Positions 39,333-48,012 of a DNA stretch of 64,000 nucleotides are shown piece after piece. This DNA is from Streptomyces humidus (GTDB lineage Bacteria; Actinomycetota; Actinomycetes; Streptomycetales; Streptomycetaceae), in contig NZ_BMTL01000010.1 in assembly GCF_014649655.1 (NCBI RefSeq), positions 1 through 64,000 of the forward strand. Reading direction: 5' to 3'. Both the position numbers and the translations under genes were made by a program. The notes beneath the pieces were generated by a model that was given only the letters and a program-made list of their open reading frames with translations, was not told where the DNA came from and made no database searches. Position 1 is the first letter of the stretch. Each line of letters opens with the position of its first letter.

Positions 39333-41207
39333 ATGACGGCAGGGAAGGATCCGGCGTCCGGCCTGGAGGGCCCTGCGGAGAGGGAGCCGGCAGAGCGACC
39401 GCACGGGTGGGCCTTTCAGCGGGGCGGACCGCGTGCGCGGGTGCTCATGGCTGTGATGGCTCGGCGTGGCAGCCGCCGGGCATTCTTCTGGGCTGCGGCG
39501 GTCGTCGTACTGTTGTCCGCCGCGTCGGCCGGTTGCCTGCTGTGGGAGATCCGCGCGGTCCAGGGCAATCTCGCCGCGGCCGAGGCGGCCACCTACCGAA
39601 TCAGCACGGAGATGGTCCGGCATCGTCAGTCCGCGAACGAGACGTTGAGTTCCCTCCGGAAACACACGGCGGCCGCCCGGAAGGCGGCCAGTACGCCGGT
39701 GTGGGGCGTGGCCGAGAAACTCCCTCTGATGAGCCCACCGCTGCGCACTGCCCGGGGGCTGAGCGTCGCCGCCGACGAGATGGCCACCGGAGTGCTGCCG
39801 GAGGCGTTGCGACTGCAGCAGATGCTCGCGTCCGGCCAGATCGTGCACAACGATCGGGTCGACCTCCACCGGCTTTCGGCGGCCACGGAGCTGCTGGGAA
39901 AGGTTCACCGTCAACTTGCCGGAATTCAGACAGGGTTGAGTGGCCTGCCCGGCTCGACGGCGGTCGGTCGCGTCGACAGGGAACGGCAGCGGCTGTCCGA
40001 CCGCCTGGCCGGCCTTTCCGAGTCGGTCTCCAAGGCCGAGAAGACGACGCGACTGCTGGCGCCTGTTCTGGGCGCCTCGGGGCCACGTTCCTACTTCGTC
40101 GCCTTCCAGAACAATGCCGAGGCCCGGGGGACCGGCGGGCTCGTCGGAACCTTCGGTATCCTGACCGCCGATCACGGCCGCATCACCTTGCACGACTTCG
40201 CGTCGGACGACACGCTGCCGCAAACCCCCACCCCCGTGGCGGACTTCGGGCCGGCGTTCACCGGCCGATACGGACCCGCCGAGAGCGCGCAGGGGCTGGC
40301 CAATTCCAATCTGTCCGCTCACTTCCCCTATGCGGCGCAGATCTGGGTGGGACTGTGGCAGCGGCATACGGGCCGGCGACTCGACGGGGCCATCGCGACC
40401 GATCCCGTAGGGCTCGCCCATGTCCTCGAAGCCACGGGACCGGTCCGGCTTCCGGACGGAAAACGGCTGACGGCGGCGAACACGGTAGAGCTCACCGAGA
40501 GCACCCTCTACGCGTCTCACAGCAACATCGAACGCAAGCGTTTCCTGGTACAGGTCGCACAGTCCGTCGCCGCCGCCCTGCTGAACGGCCACCCCGATTC
40601 CGGGGCTCTCCTCCGGTCGCTCCGGCAGAACGCCGATGACGGCCGGCTCCGTGTGTGGACCAGAGAGGCCTCCACCCAGTCGGCGCTGGAGGAAGCCGGG
40701 CTGGCGGGCGAAGTTCCCCAGAGAACAGGGCCTTTCGCCTATCTCGTGGTCAACAATTCCGCAGGCAACAAGATGGACTACTACTTGGGACGTTCGCTGA
40801 CCTACGAACTCGGTCCCTGTGAAGGCGGAACCCGGTCCAGCGTGGTGCGGATCAAGCTGACCAACGCCGCTCCCGCCGCGGGTCTGCCCGCCCTGGTCAC
40901 TCTGCGCTCCGACGATCCCGGGCACCCGCACCCGCCAGGGTCCACACAGGTCTGGCTCTCGCTGTACGCCAGTTCCGGCGCGCGGTTCACCGGCGCGACT
41001 CTCGACGGGCGGCAGCTTCTGCTGTCGTCGGCCGAAGAACGCGGGCACCCGGTCCTGGGCGCGCAGGTGGAACTCCTGCCCGGTAGATCGCGAGAGGTGG
41101 ACGTGCGTCTGCTGGAACCGGCTTCGGAGCGCTCCCCCGTCGTCCCCGTGCAGCCGCTGGCGCGGCCGCAGCACACCAAGGTGTTCGTCCGGCCGTGTGC
41201 CAAGTAG
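39333..41207 (+). CDS. DUF4012 membrane-anchored protein of an exopolysaccharide locus
   Basis: The 624-residue protein has one N-terminal helix (AFFWAAAVVVLLSAASAGCLL) after a cytoplasmic head. A large exported domain follows: coiled segments up to about residue 230, then RSYFVAFQNNAEARGTGGLV, the DUF4012 hallmark, with GILTADHGRITLHDF. DUF4012 proteins occur almost only in capsule or exopolysaccharide clusters of actinobacteria. A LytR-CpsA-Psr-like or attachment role has been suggested but not proven. AGGGTAGGA precedes ATG 39333. It is the first gene of the glycan locus, with a 254-bp gap before the next. Confidence 0.85.
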   Translation: MTAGKDPASGLEGPAEREPAERPHGWAFQRGGPRARVLMAVMARRGSRRAFFWAAAVVVLLSAASAGCLLWEIRAVQGNLAAAEAATYRISTEMVRHRQSANETLSSLRKHTAAARKAASTPVWGVAEKLPLMSPPLRTARGLSVAADEMATGVLPEALRLQQMLASGQIVHNDRVDLHRLSAATELLGKVHRQLAGIQTGLSGLPGSTAVGRVDRERQRLSDRLAGLSESVSKAEKTTRLLAPVLGASGPRSYFVAFQNNAEARGTGGLVGTFGILTADHGRITLHDFASDDTLPQTPTPVADFGPAFTGRYGPAESAQGLANSNLSAHFPYAAQIWVGLWQRHTGRRLDGAIATDPVGLAHVLEATGPVRLPDGKRLTAANTVELTESTLYASHSNIERKRFLVQVAQSVAAALLNGHPDSGALLRSLRQNADDGRLRVWTREASTQSALEEAGLAGEVPQRTGPFAYLVVNNSAGNKMDYYLGRSLTYELGPCEGGTRSSVVRIKLTNAAPAAGLPALVTLRSDDPGHPHPPGSTQVWLSLYASSGARFTGATLDGRQLLLSSAEERGHPVLGAQVELLPGRSREVDVRLLEPASERSPVVPVQPLARPQHTKVFVRPCAK

Positions 41208-41461
41208 TCGGCCCGCCCGGGCCGGCTTCTCGTCCGGCCTGTGGACTTTGAGCGAACGTGAACGGCTCACGCGCGCCCTGGACAGACGCAGCGGTATTTC
41301 ACCCAGCCGTTCAGGCGAACACATACCCGAAAGACGGGTCCGTGAGGGTGAGTAATTTTCGAATACCACCCGATAGGACGCGGCAGCGTCGGTGGATATC
41401 CCATCAGCAAAGTGCCCAAATAGACCTCTGTCAACTGACATCCTGCTGATCGGGGTTCACC

Positions 41462-43420
41462 TTGCGTGGGGAATGCGCCGGCAATGACAAGCTGGCAGTG
41501 ATTCATCCGGCCGTTTTCCGAGCCGCACAGGAAGGCGAAGCCCGGCCGGGTGGGCGCTCCGGCGTCGCGGCCTGGCACCGTCGGCCGGCCCTGCGAGCCG
41601 CAGTGGACGCGATCGCCTGGACATTCGGCATGTTGGTCGCCGGTCTGACCAGCCGCAGTGCTTCCGACCCGCCCGTGGACCCCGGCGATCTGGTGATCGT
41701 CTGTGCTGTCGCCGGGGCGGCGGCGGTACTGGCCGGGACGGTGTGCGGGCTCTACTCAGGGCGCTATCAGGCGGAAAGCGGCGCGGAGTTGAGCGCGGTG
41801 CTGGTCTCCGCCGGGCTGACCGCGTTGCTTCTGGAGGGCATCTGTCGAGCAGAGTTCGCCCTGGTGGGCGGCAGACCGGCCACGGCCGGCCTCGCCGCCC
41901 TGGTCGGCGTGCTTGCCACGATCACCGTGCGGGTCGCGGTCGCGGCCGTTCAGCGCAGACCGAGACGGCCTGCCCCGACCGCCGTCAAGGTCATCGTGTT
42001 CGGTGCGGGCAGCGCCGGAACGCAACTGGTGCAGCGGCTGGTCGGTCAGCCCGGCGCCCGGTATCAACCGGTTGCCCTGCTGGATGACGACCCCGGCAAG
42101 CGGCGACTGCGGATCTGCGGCATCCGGGTGCGCGGTGGGCGGGAGCGACTCGCCGAGGTCGCCGCGGAGACCGGGGCGACGGTCGTCGTCATCGCCATTG
42201 CCGGCCGGTGCCGTGACGGCCGGCTTCTCCCCGAGCTGGCCGCCCTGGCCGAGTCGAACGGCCTGATCGCCAAGGTGATCCCGCGCGTCGAGGAACTGGT
42301 CGCCGGACCGGCGCGGATCGACGACGTCCGCGATCCGCGGATCACCCAGCTGCTGGGGCGCGACCCGATCTGCCTGGACCTGAAGTCGCTGGCCGGTCGT
42401 TTCGCCGGACGCCGCATCCTCGTCACCGGCGCAGGCGGCTCGATCGGTTCTGAACTGTGCCGCCAGTTGCACCAGTTGGGTCCCGCGTCGCTGGTGATGC
42501 TCGACCGGGACGAATCAGCCCTGCACGCGGTCCAGCTCGCGCTGCACGGCCGTGCACTGCTCGACTCCGACGAGGTCGTGCTCGCCGACATCACCGATGC
42601 CGCCCGCGTCAGCGAGGTCTTCGCGCAGACCCGCCCGGAGATCGTGTTCCACACGGCGGCCGTGAAACACCTTCCGCTGCTCGAGCGGTATCCGGGCGAG
42701 GCGTTGAAGACGAACGTGGCCGGCACGCTGAACGTGCTGCAGGCGGCCGCGGCCTGCGGCGTGCGGTCGTTCGTGAACGTCTCCACCGACAAGGCGGCCG
42801 ACCCGTCGAGCGTTCTCGGGACCTCCAAGCGGATCACCGAGCGGCTCACCGCCCACATGGCCGTTGAGTTCCCCGGGACCTGGGTGTCTGTCAGATTCGG
42901 GAACGTCCTGGGCAGCCGGGGTTCGCTGCTCGGCTCACTGTCCGCGCAGATCGCCGCGGGCGGCCCCGTCACCGTGACTCACCCGCAGGTCGCCCGGTAC
43001 TTCATGACGGCCACGGAGGCGGTCCAACTGGTGCTGCAGGCCGTGGCCGTCGGCGAGAGCGGTGAGGTCCTCGTCCTGGACATGGGAGACCACGTCCGCA
43101 TCGTCGATCTCGCCCGTCGTATGGCCGCCGCGGCATCGCGGCAGGTCGAGATCGTCTTCACCGGACTGCGGCCCGGCGAGAAGCTGGTCGAGGACCTGCT
43201 GGGCAGGGGAGAAGCGGACCACCGGCCGAGGCATCCGCTGGTCAGGCAGGTGCCGGTGCCCGCGCTCGATGCCCAGAAGGTCACCGGCATCCGTCATCTC
43301 ACCGCTCCCGATGAGGTACGCGCCGCCCTCGCGCTCCTCGCCGCCTCGCCCGGCCCCGACGAGCCGGACGGCCGGCCCGTGCTGCACGGCCAGCCCGGAA
43401 GGGCGGAGGCCAGCAGATGA
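41462..43420 (+). CDS. CapD/PglF-type UDP-sugar 4,6-dehydratase, membrane-bound
   Basis: The 652-residue protein has four N-terminal membrane helices (about 30-150) and a first Rossmann-like domain (VKVIVFGAGSAGTQLVQRLV). The catalytic short-chain dehydrogenase domain follows: NAD-binding GAGGSIGSELCRQLHQLGP, then VSTDKAADPSSVLGTSKRIT, which carries the modified catalytic Asp/Lys of the FlaA1/PglF/WbpM group. These enzymes convert UDP-GlcNAc to UDP-4-keto-6-deoxy-GlcNAc, the first step to bacillosamine or related sugars. The start is a TTG at 41462 with only GGGG upstream; GTG 41498 is an alternative. It overlaps the sugar transferase gene by 4 nt. Confidence 0.9.
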   Translation: MRGECAGNDKLAVIHPAVFRAAQEGEARPGGRSGVAAWHRRPALRAAVDAIAWTFGMLVAGLTSRSASDPPVDPGDLVIVCAVAGAAAVLAGTVCGLYSGRYQAESGAELSAVLVSAGLTALLLEGICRAEFALVGGRPATAGLAALVGVLATITVRVAVAAVQRRPRRPAPTAVKVIVFGAGSAGTQLVQRLVGQPGARYQPVALLDDDPGKRRLRICGIRVRGGRERLAEVAAETGATVVVIAIAGRCRDGRLLPELAALAESNGLIAKVIPRVEELVAGPARIDDVRDPRITQLLGRDPICLDLKSLAGRFAGRRILVTGAGGSIGSELCRQLHQLGPASLVMLDRDESALHAVQLALHGRALLDSDEVVLADITDAARVSEVFAQTRPEIVFHTAAVKHLPLLERYPGEALKTNVAGTLNVLQAAAACGVRSFVNVSTDKAADPSSVLGTSKRITERLTAHMAVEFPGTWVSVRFGNVLGSRGSLLGSLSAQIAAGGPVTVTHPQVARYFMTATEAVQLVLQAVAVGESGEVLVLDMGDHVRIVDLARRMAAAASRQVEIVFTGLRPGEKLVEDLLGRGEADHRPRHPLVRQVPVPALDAQKVTGIRHLTAPDEVRAALALLAASPGPDEPDGRPVLHGQPGRAEASR

Positions 43421-44145
43421 CCGCCCCGCCCATGCCGGGCCGGCGCCGGGCAGGCTCGGTGATCCCGAAGGAGCGCAGTGCGCTTCCCGGCGGCGCCGTG
43501 GCCGACAACCAGGCGCCTCCCCGCAGTTCGTACCGCGGCAAGCGCATGCTGGACCTGGTCGTGGTCGGTCTGATCATCGTGCCGGCCGCGCTGCTCTGCG
43601 CGATCGCCGCGCTGGCCCACCTGCTCGCGCACGGCAGACCCGTCCTGTTCCGGCAGCAGCGGGTCGGCCGCGACAGTCACCCGTTCGTCATGCTGAAACT
43701 CCGTACGATGCGGAACGTTCCGTGCGACTCGCAGAGACCAGGCGACGCCGATCCGGCTCGGGTGACCGCGGTCGGACGGGTGCTGCGCCGCACGTCCCTC
43801 GACGAGTTGCCCCAGCTGGTCAATGTGCTGCGCGGAGAGATGAGCCTGGTAGGTCCTCGGCCGACGCTCTCCTACCAGGTGCGCCGGTACACCGGTCGTC
43901 AGCGTCAGCGGCTGCTGGCCGCCCCCGGCCTGACCGGCCTGGCGCAGGTGCACGGGCGACAGCGCCTGAGCTGGCCGGAGCGCATCGAGTGGGATCTGCG
44001 GTACGTCCGCCATCAGAGTTTCTGGCTCGACCTGGCCATCTTGTTCCTCACCGTCTGGACGGTCCTGGCCAGAGGTGGAGCCACCGTCGCCCACAGCAAC
44101 GACCCGATCGCCGGCACACCAGAAAGGATGCTCTCAGGTGCCTGA
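43417..44145 (+). CDS. PglC/WcaJ-type phosphoglycosyl transferase
   Basis: The 242-residue protein has one hydrophobic re-entrant helix (LDLVVVGLIIVPAALLCAIA) and the bacterial sugar transferase core. RVGRDSHPFVMLKLRTMRNV leads in, then LRRTSLDELPQLVNVLRGEM with the catalytic Asp-Glu, and SLVGPRP. It transfers a sugar-1-phosphate from a UDP-sugar to undecaprenyl phosphate, starting the repeat unit. At about 240 residues it is the short (PglC-like) rather than the long (WbaP/WcaJ with five helices) form. It overlaps the dehydratase gene and the aminotransferase gene, so all three are translationally linked. Confidence 0.9.
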   Translation: MTAPPMPGRRRAGSVIPKERSALPGGAVADNQAPPRSSYRGKRMLDLVVVGLIIVPAALLCAIAALAHLLAHGRPVLFRQQRVGRDSHPFVMLKLRTMRNVPCDSQRPGDADPARVTAVGRVLRRTSLDELPQLVNVLRGEMSLVGPRPTLSYQVRRYTGRQRQRLLAAPGLTGLAQVHGRQRLSWPERIEWDLRYVRHQSFWLDLAILFLTVWTVLARGGATVAHSNDPIAGTPERMLSGA

Positions 44146-45301
44146 CAGCAACGTCCGGATTCGGCTGGCAAGTCCCGACCTCGGCGAGGAGGAATGCGAG
44201 GCGGTGTACCGGGTCCTGCGCAGCGGCGTTCTCACCAACGGCCCCGAGAACGAGGCCTTTGCGCAGGAGTTCGCCGACCGGCACCGGGTGCGGTTCGGCG
44301 TGACGTTCTGCACCGGCACGGCCGCGCTGAACGCGATGTTGCTCGCCGAGGGAATCGGCCCCGGCGACGAGGTGATCGTCCCGTCGATGACCTTCGTCGC
44401 CACCGCGACATCGGTGTGCCACGTCGGGGCCACTCCGGTGTTCGCCGACATCGACCCACGAACGTTCAACCTTGATGCGGCATCGGTCGCGGCCCGGATC
44501 ACCCAGGCCACCCGAGCGGTCATGACCGTGCACTACGCCGGGCAGCCCGGTGACCTCGACGGGCTGGCGCGGGTGTGCGCCGCGGCAGGAGTGCCGCTGC
44601 TGGAGGACGCAGCGCAGGCGGCAGGCGCCGAGTACCGGGGCAGGCCGGTCGGCGCCTTCGGACGCTCGGCCATGTTCAGCTTCACCCCTTCCAAGAACAT
44701 CACCACCGGTGAGGGCGGCATCGTGCTGACCGACGACCCGGATGTCGCGAAGCGGCTGAGGCTCCTCCGCAACCACGGTCAGACAGGCCTGTACCGGCAC
44801 GAGAGCCTCGGCCACAACTGGCGGCTGACCGAGATGCAGGCCGCGATCGGCCGGGTGCAGCTGGGCAAGCTGGACGGCATCCTGGAGCGCAAACGGCTGA
44901 TCGCGGAGTCGCTGACCCGGCGGCTGACCGGCGTCCCCGGTCTGACCACGCCGTACCAGGTACCCGACACGCGGGGCACCTGGATGCTCTACACTTGCCT
45001 GCTTCCCGGCATCCGCGACCAGGTGCTCGCCGACCTGCTGGACCAGGGCATCGAGGCCCGCATCTACTTCCCGCCGGTACACCGGCAGCCGGTCTTCGCC
45101 GAGCGGGCCGGCGGTACGGGGCTCGCCGCGCCACTGCCGGTGACCGAGGCCGTCGCCGAGGCGATGCTCTCACTGCCGGTGCATCACCGGCTGACCGAGG
45201 CGGAGGTGGCCGAGATCGCCGACGCGGTGATCACCGCCGTCGGCCGGGCAAGCGCGTCAGCGAAGGTCACGGCCCGGCCGATGCCGGTCGGCGCCCGGTG
45301 A
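44138..45301 (+). CDS. DegT/PglE-type PLP sugar aminotransferase
   Basis: The 387-residue protein is a DegT/DnrJ/EryC1/StrS aminotransferase. VLRSGVLTNGPENEAFAQEF opens the fold, and FCTGTAALNAMLLAEGIGPG and VPSMTFVATATSVCHVGATP follow. Cofactor residues lie in LLEDAAQAAGAEY, and the PLP lysine is Lys186 in MFSFTPSKNITTGEGG. It would aminate the 4-keto sugar made by the dehydratase. GTG 44138 follows AGAAAGGA and overlaps the transferase stop by 8 nt; the longer frame to 44075 lies within that gene. Confidence 0.9.
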   Translation: MPDSNVRIRLASPDLGEEECEAVYRVLRSGVLTNGPENEAFAQEFADRHRVRFGVTFCTGTAALNAMLLAEGIGPGDEVIVPSMTFVATATSVCHVGATPVFADIDPRTFNLDAASVAARITQATRAVMTVHYAGQPGDLDGLARVCAAAGVPLLEDAAQAAGAEYRGRPVGAFGRSAMFSFTPSKNITTGEGGIVLTDDPDVAKRLRLLRNHGQTGLYRHESLGHNWRLTEMQAAIGRVQLGKLDGILERKRLIAESLTRRLTGVPGLTTPYQVPDTRGTWMLYTCLLPGIRDQVLADLLDQGIEARIYFPPVHRQPVFAERAGGTGLAAPLPVTEAVAEAMLSLPVHHRLTEAEVAEIADAVITAVGRASASAKVTARPMPVGAR

Positions 45302-45573
45302 CCGCGCGTCACGCGCCCGGCGACTGAGTCCTGGTCACCGCCGTGCCGACGCCCTGCGTGCGGCGGTGACCCACCGGCTCGCTGCCCCATGAGGGCATGG
45401 CGGCGGCCGACGCTGCCGACGCAGGAGAAGCGGCACGGTGGTCCCTCGGCTGGGACGGAGGACGGACGCCGAACACGGCTGTCATGACCGCCATGCGCCA
45501 CGACGACGCTCCTGACGGCGATGAACAAGCCGTCGGACCGAGTCGCCGCCGTGGCAGCTCACGGATCCCCTGC

Positions 45574-46281
45574 TCAGGCCGGACGGTCCGGGCTGACGGT
45601 CAGGGCTTCCGGGCCGGTCTTCGGGCCCGGCTGAGCGGCGTGGGGCTCGGGCGCCGACGACCGGGCCGATCCGCGGGACCTCGCGGGGATGCCGACGACC
45701 AGTTGACCGGCGGGGACGTCGCGGGTCACCAGCGCCGCGGCGCCGACCATGACGGACGGCCCGATCCGGCGGCCCTGCAGCACGGCGGCGTTGCTGCCGA
45801 CCGTGGACCCGGCGCCGACGGTCACGCTGCCGGCGACATTGGCCCCCGGCAGGATCGTCACGAAATCCTCGAGCACCGTGTCGTGACCGATGCTGGCCTG
45901 ATAGTTGACCTGGACATGTGCGCCGAGGACGGTGCCGGTGGAGATGAACGTCTGGCCGAGCACGACACAGCCGCGCCCGATCCTGGCGCCGGGGGAGACG
46001 ATCGCACGCGGGTCGATCACTGTCGCCGCGCGCAGGCCCCGACCTTCGAACTGCCGGGCCAGCCTGCGGCGCACGTCGGCGTCGGCGATCGCGACCACGA
46101 ACTCGTCCCGCTGCCCGCCGGACGCGGCCAGCTGGCCCGGCAGCAGCACCGGACAGCCGTCCAGCGCAGCGGCTGCCGGGTGCTCGTCCACGAAGACCAC
46201 CTCGGGCGTCGCGGCTGCCGCCCGCACCGCGTCCAGCGTCTCCCTGCCGAAGCCTCCCGCACCCACGATGTGCAGCGTCAC
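45574..46281 (-). CDS. PglD-type left-handed beta-helix sugar N-acetyltransferase
   Basis: The 235-residue protein begins with a small Rossmann-like domain (VTLHIVGAGGFGRETLDAVR), as in PglD. A hexapeptide-repeat beta-helix follows (IDPRAIVSPGARIGRGCVVL, then ASIGHDTVLEDFVTILPGAN with the catalytic His, and VTVGAGSTVGSNAAVLQG). PglD acetylates the 4-amino group of UDP-4-amino-sugars with acetyl-CoA. About 25 polar residues are added at the C-terminus. GTG 46281 overlaps the stop of the upstream glycosyltransferase by GTGA. The pair runs opposite to the rest of the locus but completes the amino-sugar pathway. Confidence 0.85.
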   Translation of the reverse strand: MTLHIVGAGGFGRETLDAVRAAAATPEVVFVDEHPAAAALDGCPVLLPGQLAASGGQRDEFVVAIADADVRRRLARQFEGRGLRAATVIDPRAIVSPGARIGRGCVVLGQTFISTGTVLGAHVQVNYQASIGHDTVLEDFVTILPGANVAGSVTVGAGSTVGSNAAVLQGRRIGPSVMVGAAALVTRDVPAGQLVVGIPARSRGSARSSAPEPHAAQPGPKTGPEALTVSPDRPA

Positions 46282-47585
46282 AGCCGCCCCTCCGTCACAG
46301 GCCCTTCGCCCCTCGCCGGTTCCGAGACGGCGGTGAGGAACGCGTCCGCCAGCGCGGTCATGCCGTGATGCCGGTAGACCCAGCGGCGGCCGCGCTCGCC
46401 CATCCGCTCCCGCTCGGTCCCGCTCATCGCGGCCAACCCGGCCAGCGCGCCGGCCATGTCCGCCGGTGACTCGGCGGGCACGCACACGCCGCCGCCGGAT
46501 GCGTGTACCGGGCTGCCGGGCGCGTTGCTCGCGAACAGCACCGGCTTGCCGGACGCCAGGTAGTCGAACAGCTTGTTGCTGCTCAGGCCGTACTTGAAGA
46601 CCGCGACATCACGCAGGCAGAACAACGTCACATCCAGCTCGGCCAGCACGTCCGGCACGGCCCGCTTCGGCACCGGCGGCCAGAACAGCACGTTGTCCAG
46701 GCCGTGCCGGTGCGCGAGCCGTTCGCACGCGGCCTTCTCCTGGCCGTCGCCGACCATCACCACGGCCACCTTTGGGCGGCCGGCTGCTCGCAGCTCCGCC
46801 GCGGCCGCGACGATGGTCGCCACCCCGTTGGCCGGCCCGTGCGAGCCGATGTAGCCGGCGGTGAGACAGCCATCCTTGCGAAAGCGCCTGATCCGGTCGA
46901 TCAGGTCGGCGGCCTGGTTCCCGGGGGCCGGAGTGCTCCGGTCGGCCGACTGAACCGGATCCCCCGGCCGGGGGTGGTCGGCGATCCCGTTCGGCACGTA
47001 GTGGATCTTGTCGGCCGGCACGCCACGGGACTGGAGGTAGCCGGCGGCGCCGGGAAGCAGACAGATCACGGAAGACGCGCGCCGGCAGCAGAAGGACTCG
47101 GCCAGCCGGAGCAGCCGGGCAGGCACGCCGTTCGCGCGCAGCGCGCCCATGTCGATCAGCGTCTGCGGCCACAGATCGCGTACCTCGACGACGAAGCGGG
47201 CACGTCGGCTGCGGGCCGCCAGCCAGGCGGCGAGCACTGCGGCCAGGTGCACGGACGAGCCGACGATCACATCCGGCCGGTTCAGGCGGCGCTGTGCCGA
47301 GAGCACCCGGACCGCGTAATGGATCATGTTCAGCACACGGCCGTACCCGTTGCTGGTGTAGGGCGGCGTGCGCACCCAGACGAAGCGGACGCCGTCGATC
47401 GTTCGGACGGCCCCTTTCTCGCCGGGCGCGAGCCGTTCCTCGCGCCTGCTGAAATGGCTGAAACTGCTGGCGAAGACGGTGACTTCATGCCCCCGCGCCG
47501 CCAGCACCCGGCCCAGCTCGTAATGCCGGGTGCCGGCGGCGCAGTCGGGCGGCGCCGCGTAGTGGTTGAAGATCCAGATCCTCAT
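46278..47585 (-). CDS. GT4-family glycosyltransferase (WbuB-like)
   Basis: The 435-residue protein is a GT-B fold enzyme. The N-terminal half begins RIWIFNHYAAPPDCAAGTRH and carries VIVGSSVHLAAVLAAW and FVVEVRDLWPQTLIDMGALR. The C-terminal half has IHYVPNGI, AGYIGSHGPANGV and the nucleotide-sugar region (FKYGLSSNKLFDYLASGKPV). This wording resembles WbuB/WbpH-like transferases that add acetamido-dideoxy sugars. The start is ATG 47585, preceded by GGAGGTGAGGAC; an upstream extension to 47810 is not supported. It is co-translated with the PglD-type gene. Confidence 0.88.
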   Translation of the reverse strand: MRIWIFNHYAAPPDCAAGTRHYELGRVLAARGHEVTVFASSFSHFSRREERLAPGEKGAVRTIDGVRFVWVRTPPYTSNGYGRVLNMIHYAVRVLSAQRRLNRPDVIVGSSVHLAAVLAAWLAARSRRARFVVEVRDLWPQTLIDMGALRANGVPARLLRLAESFCCRRASSVICLLPGAAGYLQSRGVPADKIHYVPNGIADHPRPGDPVQSADRSTPAPGNQAADLIDRIRRFRKDGCLTAGYIGSHGPANGVATIVAAAAELRAAGRPKVAVVMVGDGQEKAACERLAHRHGLDNVLFWPPVPKRAVPDVLAELDVTLFCLRDVAVFKYGLSSNKLFDYLASGKPVLFASNAPGSPVHASGGGVCVPAESPADMAGALAGLAAMSGTERERMGERGRRWVYRHHGMTALADAFLTAVSEPARGEGPVTEGRL

Positions 47586-48012
47586 GTCCTCACCTCCGCC
47601 GAAAGCTGCCCCGCCACCGACGGCGGCCGGGAGTGAGCTCGCACCGGCCCCGTGAGGTTCGTCGATGAGCCTGACGGCGATCCTGACGGCGGCCGTGCCG
47701 TCACCGGGCGAGCTGCCGCGCGTCACGAGCCGGCTCGACGAACCGCGGACGAGCGCCGACCGCGATGGGCGCCTCCCCAACTGCGTTTCCCCGTCCCGCC
47801 TGGTCGTCAATGCCGCAGAGGCCGTTCCCCGGGCGTCCGGCCATGCCGACGGTGACCGGCCCGGCTTTCGAGAAACCTACTACTCAACGTGTTCTCATGG
47901 CTACTTTCCGCTACTCATGCCGCTACATTGTGCCTGCATGCCGAGGCGTCGAGAGCATCCGCCGCCCCCAGCAGCACCGTTCCCGACTTGCGACTCCGGA
48001 GGGCATTCCCTG
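47586..48012. other. Divergent promoter region in the glycan locus
   Basis: About 430 bp separate the divergent glycosyltransferase and flippase-polymerase genes. The frame of the flippase stays open across it (from 47665), but the predicted residues lack membrane character and the coding pattern is poor. A less GC-rich pocket (47875-47940) is the likely promoter. No clear operator was found. Confidence 0.45.

Noticed and set aside
39051..41441. 796-codon open frame antisense to the DUF4012 gene
   Set aside because: No domain and no start signal; the plus-strand gene is well supported.
47665..48012. N-terminal extension of the flippase-polymerase
   Set aside because: The 116 extra codons encode low-complexity polar sequence across a promoter-like region; a GTG at 48013 with GGAGGG upstream explains the start better.
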